Below, one piece after another: positions 42,909 to 48,277 of a DNA stretch of 48,277 nucleotides (positions within the stretch are counted from its first letter, which is position 1; each line of letters opens with the position of its first letter). This DNA comes from an uncultured Anaeromassilibacillus sp. Its GTDB lineage: Bacteria; Bacillota; Clostridia; Oscillospirales; Acutalibacteraceae. The notes beneath the pieces were generated by a model. That model did not search any database. It was not told where the DNA came from and saw only the letters and a program-made list of their open reading frames with translations. The translations under genes and the position numbers were made by a program. The stretch is taken from contig CAKNKY010000017.1 of assembly GCA_930987725.1 (NCBI GenBank), forward strand, positions 1-48,277, read 5' to 3'.

Positions 42909-45347
42909 ATGAGCAATACACCCAATTTGAAAATCCCGGTTCTCGCACTTCGGGGACTTGTGATTTTCCCCAATATGATGATTCAATTTGATATTGGAAG
43001 AAAGAAGTCCGTTTTAGCTTTGGCAGGCGCTATGGAGGGCGAACACCTCATTTTTCTAGATGCACAGACGGATCTGCAGGAGGGGGAGCCCTCCAAGGAG
43101 CAGCTGTGCCGAATGGGTGTGGTGGCAAGGATCAAGCAGGTCATCCGCCATTCGGAAGAAGGTGTGCGCCTGTTTGCGGAAGGCCTTTATCGCGCCAGCC
43201 TTGAAAAGGTCACCCAGGAAGTACCCTATCTGGAGGCTGAGGTGACAAAAGCAGAAACGCTCCCGTATCGTTCCACCGTCACCACGGAGGCCCTGATTCG
43301 TCAAACGCGAATGGTGTTTGAAGATTACGCACAGAACTATGCCAAAATTGCACCGGATATCCTGTACAGCGTCATGCAGATGAAGGACTGCGGAAAGCTG
43401 GCAGACTATATCACAGCAAACATCTCGCTGGAGTATGATAGAAAACAGGAAATTCTGGAAGAACTGCATCCGGTCAAGCGCCTGAGGAAACTGATTCACA
43501 TCCTGGAAGAGGAAATCAAGATCATTGCCATCGAAAATGAAATTCAGGAAAAGACAAGGGAACAGGTGGACGAGAGCCAGCGAGAATACTATCTGCGTGA
43601 GCAGATGAAAACCATCGCTTACGAATTGGGAGAGGATGATAATCCTCAGGAGGAAGCCGATGAACTCCGGGAGCGCATTGAAAAACTGAATTTGCCGAAG
43701 GAACAGAACGATAAGCTGATAAAGGAATGCGATCGACTTTCCAAGATGCCTGTCGGCTCCCATGAAGGAAGCGTCATTCTGACATACCTGGAAACCTGCC
43801 TGGACCTCCCGTGGAATACCAGAAGCAAAGAAAACATTGATCTCAAACGTGCGGAAAAGGTCCTGGACGCGGATCATTACGGACTGAAAAAGGTAAAGGA
43901 GCGCATTTTGGAAGCCCTGGCCGTGAAGAAGCTTGCCCCGGAAAATAACGGGCAAATTATTTGCTTGGTAGGCCCTCCCGGTGTCGGAAAGACCTCTATT
44001 GCCCGCTCTATTGCCAAGGCCATTGGCCGGGAATACGTGCGCGTTTCCCTTGGCGGCGTGCGTGATGAATCCGACATTATGGGCCATAGGCGTACTTACA
44101 TTGGCTCTATGCCGGGCCGCATCATTGCCGCATTGCGTCAAGCGAAGGTGAAAAACCCTCTTATTCTACTCGATGAGGTTGATAAGCTGGGAAGCAGCTA
44201 TCGGGGCGATCCTTCCTCCGCTCTGTTGGAAGTGTTGGATTCCGAACAGAATGTGGCGTTTTATGACCATTACATTGACATGCCGTTTGACCTGAGCGAG
44301 GTTCTGTTCATTACAACTGCCAATGATTACAGCGCCATTCCGGCGCCGCTGCTGGACAGAATGGATGTTATCACGCTTGGCAGCTATACGCACGAGGAAA
44401 AATATCAAATTGCCTCTCGTCACCTGATTCCCAAACAGCTGAAAAAGAACGGGATTCCTGCGAAAGCATTGAAACTGACGCCTGCCGCCTTGCATGCGCT
44501 GATTGACGGTTACACGCGTGAGGCTGGTGTGCGCACGCTGGAGCGTCAAATCGCTTCCATCTGTCGCAAATGCGCCAAAACCGTGGTGAAAGATCCCTCC
44601 GCCAAAATTTCTATCACTCCGAAAATGCTGGAAGAGCTTTTGGGCCCGCAGCGCTTTAAGCCGGAGAAAGCAAATGGCAAGGATGAAATCGGCCTTGTGA
44701 ATGGGCTTGCCTGGACAAGTGTGGGCGGTGAATTGCTCCCGATTGAAGCGGCCGTCATGGAAGGAACCGGAAAGATCGAACTGACGGGTTCTCTGGGAGA
44801 TGTGATGAAAGAATCTGCGCAAACGGCAATCAGTTGCATCCGTGTGCGCGCCGAAAAGCTTGGGATTCCCACCGATTTTTATAAGAAATTTGACATTCAC
44901 ATTCATGCACCGGAAGGCGCCATCCCTAAAGACGGTCCTTCCGCGGGCATTGCCATGGCCACAGCCATCACGTCCGCCCTGTGCGGCACGCCGATCCGTC
45001 ACGATATCGCCATGACAGGGGAAATCACCCTTTTGGGACGCGTTCTTCCGATCGGAGGACTGCGCGAAAAAACTATGGCTGCCTATCGCAGCGGAATCAA
45101 AACCGTTTTGATTCCGAAAGACAATGTGCCGGATCTGTATGAAGTGGATCCTGTTGTGAAACAACACGTTCAATTTGTGCCGGTAGAACAAATTGAACAG
45201 GTCTTGCAGAAAGCTCTTGTAAAAGCCCCTGACCACATCTACACGGAACCGCATGCCGGCAGAAAGAAGGAGGGATCTGTTCCCGCCTTGCCGACAGTGG
45301 AGTCCACAGGAGGCGCAGGCTATCCGATTCCGGGAATGCGCCAATAA
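42909..45347 (+). CDS. lon: ATP-dependent protease Lon (LonA)
   Basis: An 812-aa LonA protease with an N-terminal substrate domain (about 1-200), a coiled region, an AAA+ module ([20 protein letters not shown]) and the C-terminal protease with dyad Ser678 ([11 protein letters not shown]) and Lys721 (GGLREKTMA). No transmembrane insertion is present, so it is not LonB. ATG 42909 follows ACAGGAGGAA. engB begins 18 nt after its stop. Confidence 0.97.
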   Translation: MSNTPNLKIPVLALRGLVIFPNMMIQFDIGRKKSVLALAGAMEGEHLIFLDAQTDLQEGEPSKEQLCRMGVVARIKQVIRHSEEGVRLFAEGLYRASLEKVTQEVPYLEAEVTKAETLPYRSTVTTEALIRQTRMVFEDYAQNYAKIAPDILYSVMQMKDCGKLADYITANISLEYDRKQEILEELHPVKRLRKLIHILEEEIKIIAIENEIQEKTREQVDESQREYYLREQMKTIAYELGEDDNPQEEADELRERIEKLNLPKEQNDKLIKECDRLSKMPVGSHEGSVILTYLETCLDLPWNTRSKENIDLKRAEKVLDADHYGLKKVKERILEALAVKKLAPENNGQIICLVGPPGVGKTSIARSIAKAIGREYVRVSLGGVRDESDIMGHRRTYIGSMPGRIIAALRQAKVKNPLILLDEVDKLGSSYRGDPSSALLEVLDSEQNVAFYDHYIDMPFDLSEVLFITTANDYSAIPAPLLDRMDVITLGSYTHEEKYQIASRHLIPKQLKKNGIPAKALKLTPAALHALIDGYTREAGVRTLERQIASICRKCAKTVVKDPSAKISITPKMLEELLGPQRFKPEKANGKDEIGLVNGLAWTSVGGELLPIEAAVMEGTGKIELTGSLGDVMKESAQTAISCIRVRAEKLGIPTDFYKKFDIHIHAPEGAIPKDGPSAGIAMATAITSALCGTPIRHDIAMTGEITLLGRVLPIGGLREKTMAAYRSGIKTVLIPKDNVPDLYEVDPVVKQHVQFVPVEQIEQVLQKALVKAPDHIYTEPHAGRKKEGSVPALPTVESTGGAGYPIPGMRQ

Positions 45348-45365
45348 AATAGCAGGAGATTCGTG

Positions 45366-45953
45366 ATGAACTATCAGAATGCAACTTTTGAAGGTGCTGC
45401 GGGAACAGCGGAACAGCTCCCCGCGGCCGCAACACCTGAGATCGTCTTTTCCGGAAAATCAAACGTGGGGAAGAGCACGCTCATCAACAAACTTCTCAAT
45501 CGAAAAGGACTTGCACGTGTTAGCTCTACTCCCGGGAAAACGGGTACCATTAACTTTTATACGCTTTCCGGCTGTCGTTTTGTCGACTTGCCCGGGTATG
45601 GGTATGCAAAGGTCTCCAAACAGGAAAAAACACGCTGGGCACAGCTGGTGGAAGGATATTTGGCCGCATCGCGTCCTATTGTCCTTGTGTGCCAACTGCT
45701 GGACATGCGTCACGACCCCACTGCAGATGATCTGCACATGATTCAATATCTGTTGGATTGCGGTCTTCCGTTTGTGCTGGTGGCAACAAAAAGTGATAAA
45801 CTGAATCAAAAGCAGCGTGCGGAGCGCCTGCAGAAATTTGCTGAGTGCTTTAAAGAAATCCCTGATGTACCATTTTTTCCGTTTTCAGCACAAAACGGAG
45901 AAGGTGTGGAATCTCTCCGGAGCCTGATTGAGAAATCTTGTGCAGAAGGTTAA
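45366..45953 (+). CDS. engB: ribosome biogenesis GTPase EngB/YsxC
   Basis: A 195-aa GTPase required for 50S assembly in Firmicutes. G1 is GKSNVGKST, G2 region SSTPGKTGTINF, G3 DLPGYGYA, G4 TKSDKL and G5 FSAQNG. The lon-engB pair is conserved in Gram-positives. ATG 45366 has AGGAGA upstream; an in-frame GTG lies one codon earlier. Confidence 0.97.
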   Translation: MNYQNATFEGAAGTAEQLPAAATPEIVFSGKSNVGKSTLINKLLNRKGLARVSSTPGKTGTINFYTLSGCRFVDLPGYGYAKVSKQEKTRWAQLVEGYLAASRPIVLVCQLLDMRHDPTADDLHMIQYLLDCGLPFVLVATKSDKLNQKQRAERLQKFAECFKEIPDVPFFPFSAQNGEGVESLRSLIEKSCAEG

Positions 45954-45971
45954 AAGGCTATTCATTTGCGC

Positions 45972-46000
45972 TTTACTTTTTAACTTTTTTGTGCTAAAAT
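45972..46000 (+). promoter_or_regulatory. promoter of the yerC-like gene
   Basis: TTTACT (45972-45977) and an extended -10 TGCTAAAAT (45992-46000) at 17-nt spacing between the hexamers. It probably serves the yerC-like, methyltransferase and hslO genes. Confidence 0.7.
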
Positions 46001-46031
46001 GGTGTCGTCTTGAAAAGAGAGGAGGGAGATT

Positions 46032-46340
46032 TTGAATTCAAAAATCAAGGATGAAAGTGTGGATTTTCTCTTTCAAGCCATTCTCTCCCTGAAAACAGTG
46101 GACGAGTGTTACAACTTTTTTGAGGATCTTTGCACCGTACCAGAGATCAAAGCCATGTCACAGCGGCTTTTGGTGGCTCATATGCTGAGTACAAAAAAGG
46201 TGTACAGCGATATTGTGGCTATTACAGGCGCTTCCACTGCCACGATCAGCCGCGTGAATCGATCCCTGAATTATGGCTGCGATGGGTATGAGCTTGTATT
46301 CAGCCGCCTGGACCAGAAAAAGAATGAGGAAAATACATGA
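46032..46340 (+). CDS. TrpR/YerC-YecD family DNA-binding protein
   Basis: A 102-aa helix-turn-helix protein of the YerC/YecD group related to TrpR. The recognition region is SDIVAITGASTATISRVNRS; YFL-type residues FFEDLCTVPEIKAMSQRLLVA form the dimer core. Ligand and targets are unknown. It starts with TTG 46032 behind GGAGGGAG. The stop overlaps the methyltransferase start (ATGA). Confidence 0.9.
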   Translation: MNSKIKDESVDFLFQAILSLKTVDECYNFFEDLCTVPEIKAMSQRLLVAHMLSTKKVYSDIVAITGASTATISRVNRSLNYGCDGYELVFSRLDQKKNEENT

Positions 46341-47098
46341 GCTATAACGTATTCGCACGGTACTACGACGCGTTAACGGCAAATGTGGATTATGAGATGA
46401 TGGCCGACTATTTGTGCGCTCTCCTGGAACGGGAGGGCCATAAAGCCGGCCTTACTCTTGATCTGGCATGTGGAACGGGAAACCTCACGCTTCAGCTTGC
46501 TAAAAAAGGAATTGACATCTACGGCATAGACGCTTCTATGGATATGCTTTCTGTTGCACAGGAAAAGGCAGCGGAGGCTGGTTGTTCGATCCTTTTTCTT
46601 TGCCAGAAAATGCAGTCGTTGGACCTGTATGGAACCGTTAACACCGTTTTTTGCTCGCTTGACAGCATCAATCATCTTGTGACGGAACAGGATGTAAAAC
46701 AAGCGTTCCAGCGTGTTTCTCTGTTTTTGGAAACAGACGGATATTTTGTCTTTGATCTGAATACGCTCTATAAACACCGGTGCGTATTGGGGGAAAATGC
46801 TTACGTTTATGATTTAACGGATGTATTCTGCGCCTGGCAGAATCATTTTGAGGAAGCAACAGGCCGTGTTCTTGTTTCTCTGGATTTTTTTGAAAAAAAA
46901 GGGAAACTGTATGAAAGAAGTTCGGAAGAATTTTTTGAACGCGCTTATCCACTGGAACAGGTTACCGGTTGGCTTGAAGAAGCCGGTCTGGCGCTTTGCG
47001 CCATTTACCGCAGCGGTTCCTTTGAACCGCCTGCTCCGAATACAGAACGCGTCACCATTGTGGCGAAAAAGAAAAACGAGGAGACTCTGAAAACATGA
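46337..47098 (+). CDS. class I SAM-dependent methyltransferase
   Basis: A 253-aa protein with the SAM-binding motif LDLACGTGNLTLQLA and acidic GIDASMDML. The N terminus YNVFARYYDALTANVDY is typical of small-molecule methyltransferases of Firmicutes with no known substrate. It overlaps the YerC-like gene and hslO by 4 nt each, so expression of the three is coupled. Confidence 0.9.
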   Translation: MSYNVFARYYDALTANVDYEMMADYLCALLEREGHKAGLTLDLACGTGNLTLQLAKKGIDIYGIDASMDMLSVAQEKAAEAGCSILFLCQKMQSLDLYGTVNTVFCSLDSINHLVTEQDVKQAFQRVSLFLETDGYFVFDLNTLYKHRCVLGENAYVYDLTDVFCAWQNHFEEATGRVLVSLDFFEKKGKLYERSSEEFFERAYPLEQVTGWLEEAGLALCAIYRSGSFEPPAPNTERVTIVAKKKNEETLKT

Positions 47099-48003
47099 CC
47101 GACCATTTGATCCGCTGCATTACACACGACGGTTCCATCATGGCAGCCGCCGTGGATTCTACTTATATTGTGGCGGCTGCTCAACAAATTCATCACACGT
47201 CACCTGTTGCTACCGCTGCTCTGGGAAGGCTGCTTTCAGGCGCTGCTTTGATGGGCTCCCTGTTGAAAAAAGAAGGGGCTTCTGTGACGCTTAAGGTAAA
47301 CGGGGGAGGGCCTTTGGGCACGCTCACAGCAATTGCAGACTCTGCGGGGAACTGCCGCGGCTTTCTGGAACATCCTGAGGTGGATCTGCCGGTTCGGGAA
47401 ACCGACGGGAAGCTGGATGTAGGAAGGGCCGTGGGCAGCAGTGGCCTTTTGGGGGTTATTAGAGACAACGGAGAAGGCCAACCTTATACAGGCCAGGTAG
47501 AACTGCAATCCGGTGAACTGGCAGAAGATTTGAGCTACTACTTTGCCGTCAGCGAGCAGATTCCCACCATCTGTGCCCTCGGTGTTCTGATTGACAAAAC
47601 GGATTCCCGCAGGCTTCTGGCCGGTGGCTTGTTAATTCAAGTGCTGCCCGGTGCTTCAGAAGAGGCCATCGAAAAACTGGAGGCAAACGCCGCAAAGCTT
47701 CCGGCTGTTACAACCATGCTCGCACATGGGATGTCGATTGAAGAGATGTGCCGCACGGCGCTGCAGGGCTTTGAGATAGAAATATTGGATGATACACCGG
47801 TTTATTATGCCTGCCCTTGCAGCAGAGAGCGCGTTCTGCGCGCTTTTTCCACGCTTCCTCTAGAAGACTTGCTTACGCTACCCGATAAAGCGACCGGCCT
47901 AGCAGAAGCCCGCTGTCAGTATTGTGGGAAAGTCTATACCTTTGATCGCGAAGAGCTGGAAGCGCTTGCAAAAAAATTAGAAAAGTTTGAGTTTACCTGT
48001 TGA
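47095..48003 (+). CDS. hslO: redox-regulated chaperone Hsp33
   Basis: A 302-aa chaperone activated by oxidation. The zinc-binding cysteines CPCSRERV and CQYCGKVY in the C-terminal domain are complete. VATAALGRLLSGAALMGSLLK and GPLGTLTAIAD belong to the N-terminal substrate-binding domain. The start overlaps the methyltransferase stop. Its end overlaps the -35 box of the tRNA promoter. Confidence 0.96.
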   Translation: MTDHLIRCITHDGSIMAAAVDSTYIVAAAQQIHHTSPVATAALGRLLSGAALMGSLLKKEGASVTLKVNGGGPLGTLTAIADSAGNCRGFLEHPEVDLPVRETDGKLDVGRAVGSSGLLGVIRDNGEGQPYTGQVELQSGELAEDLSYYFAVSEQIPTICALGVLIDKTDSRRLLAGGLLIQVLPGASEEAIEKLEANAAKLPAVTTMLAHGMSIEEMCRTALQGFEIEILDDTPVYYACPCSRERVLRAFSTLPLEDLLTLPDKATGLAEARCQYCGKVYTFDREELEALAKKLEKFEFTC

Positions 48004-48028
48004 CAACAAGAAAATTCTATTGTATAAT
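48000..48028 (+). promoter_or_regulatory. sigma-A promoter of the tRNA-Val-Asp-Phe cluster
   Basis: Perfect TTGACA (48000-48005) and perfect TATAAT (48023-48028) at 17-nt spacing, the same strength and geometry as the tRNA-Leu promoter. Confidence 0.95.
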
Positions 48029-48034
48029 AGCAAC

Positions 48035-48053
48035 CGTCGCTGAGAGACAGCGA
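48035..48053 (+). repeat. pre-tRNA 5' leader hairpin element, copy 2
   Basis: CGTCGCTGAGAGACAGCGA folds into a stem TCGCTG/CAGCGA (7 bp with the flanking G-C) with a 5-nt loop. It starts 6 nt after the -10 box, exactly as copy 1 at 8954-8972 (minus strand); the two differ only at one loop base. It precedes tRNA-Val by 6 nt. Confidence 0.82.
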
Positions 48054-48059
48054 CAAAAC

Positions 48060-48136
48060 GGGAGCATAGCTCAGCTGGTTAGAGCACCTGCCTTACAAGC
48101 AGGGGGTCATAGGTTCGAGTCCTATTGTCCCCACCA
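48060..48136 (+). tRNA. tRNA-Val (anticodon TAC)
   Basis: A 77-nt tRNA with encoded CCA. The anticodon stem CCTGC/GCAGG encloses CTTACAA (anticodon TAC); the T-arm contains GGTTCGAGTCC. The acceptor stem GGGAGCA with TGTCCCC has an A-C mismatch at the fourth pair and a G-T pair at the fifth, which is unusual. Confidence 0.93.
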
Positions 48137-48143
48137 TTATGAT

Positions 48144-48220
48144 GGCCCGGTAGTTCAGTTGGTTAGAACGCTAGCCTGTCACGCTAGAGGTCGACGGTTC
48201 GAGCCCGTTCCGGGTCGCCA
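48144..48220 (+). tRNA. tRNA-Asp (anticodon GTC)
   Basis: A 77-nt tRNA with encoded CCA. The acceptor GGCCCGG pairs with CCGGGTC (one G-T). The anticodon stem CTAGC/GCTAG encloses CTGTCAC, anticodon GTC. The T-arm has CGGTTCGAGCCCG. It follows tRNA-Val by 7 nt. Confidence 0.96.
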
Positions 48221-48225
48221 CTTTT

Positions 48226-48277
48226 GCCTCTGTAGCTCAGTTGGTAGAGCAGGGGACTGAAAATCCCCGTGTCGGTG
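48226..48277 (+). tRNA. tRNA-Phe (anticodon GAA), truncated by window end
   Basis: The 5' two thirds are present: acceptor GCCTCTG, D-arm TAGCTCAGTTGGTAGAGCA and anticodon arm GGGGA-CTGAAAA-TCCCC with anticodon GAA. The T-arm and acceptor 3' strand lie beyond the window. More tRNA or rRNA genes may follow. Confidence 0.9.

Noticed and set aside
44166-45344. 392-codon minus-strand frame opposite lon
   Set aside because: Antisense shadow of lon without ribosome site or domain.
48000-48260. Open frame of 86 codons over the tRNA cluster
   Set aside because: It reads through tRNA-Val and tRNA-Asp and is explained by those RNA genes.
1-48277. CRISPR arrays, insertion sequences, prophage or toxin-antitoxin pairs
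   Set aside because: No regular short repeats, transposase, integrase, phage structural or toxin-like genes were seen; nearly all space is filled by housekeeping genes.

Overview
The window is about 48 kb of gene-dense chromosome from an endospore-forming Gram-positive bacterium of the class Clostridia, most likely an Oscillospirales/Ruminococcaceae-type anaerobe. This rests on gene content (SpoIVA, a SipL-like protein, a SpoVM peptide, a SpoIVFB-like protease, RemA, RNase M5, a PASTA kinase with its PP2C phosphatase, an alaS T-box, NfnAB), strong Shine-Dalgarno sites, and gene order resembling Bacillus/Clostridium housekeeping clusters. The species assignment is inference. I see no prophage, insertion sequence, CRISPR array or resistance island.

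Layout. 1-8.1 kb: alaS behind a T-box leader, a HIT protein, a purine-type phosphoribosyltransferase, comEC, holA and rnmV, largely overlapping. 8.1-9.1 kb: a divergent patch with an LMW tyrosine phosphatase and tRNA-Leu(GAG) on the minus strand. 9.2-22.6 kb: one long operon-like block, yicC-remA-gmk-rpoZ-priA-def-fmt-Zn peptidase-rsmB-rlmN-prpC-prkC-rsgA-thiN. It matches the B. subtilis order but lacks coaBC and rpe and carries an extra membrane Zn peptidase. 22.7-26.2 kb, minus strand: a sporulation island with a 54-aa Cys-rich membrane protein, spoVM (only 27 codons), a sipL-like gene and spoIVA. 26.4-28.8 kb: nfnA-nfnB. 28.8-32.4 kb: a small membrane protein with an M50 protease (likely a SpoIVFA/SpoIVFB-like pair), then the TIGR03960/DUF2344 pair. 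32.4-37.0 kb: rplS with a structured leader, two signal peptidases, rbgA, rnhB, yraN and an M19 dipeptidase. 37-39.3 kb: thrC and a metallophosphoesterase. 39.3-46 kb: tig, clpP, clpX, lon and engB (protein quality control). 46-48.3 kb: a YerC-like regulator, a methyltransferase, hslO, then tRNA-Val, tRNA-Asp and a truncated tRNA-Phe.

Most notable points. (1) spoVM, sipL and spoIVA, encoding the membrane anchor, partner and ATPase of the spore-coat basement layer, lie together on one strand with a fourth undescribed small membrane protein, and a sigma-E-like promoter stands before sipL. (2) The two tRNA transcription units start with an almost identical 19-nt hairpin element placed exactly 6 nt after each -10 box; it is not part of the tRNA and I know of no name for it. 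(3) The M50 sporulation-type protease is paired with a minimal one-TM protein instead of a LytM-containing SpoIVFA, and the following TIGR03960/DUF2344 pair is separated from its usual rng-rplU-rpmA partners.
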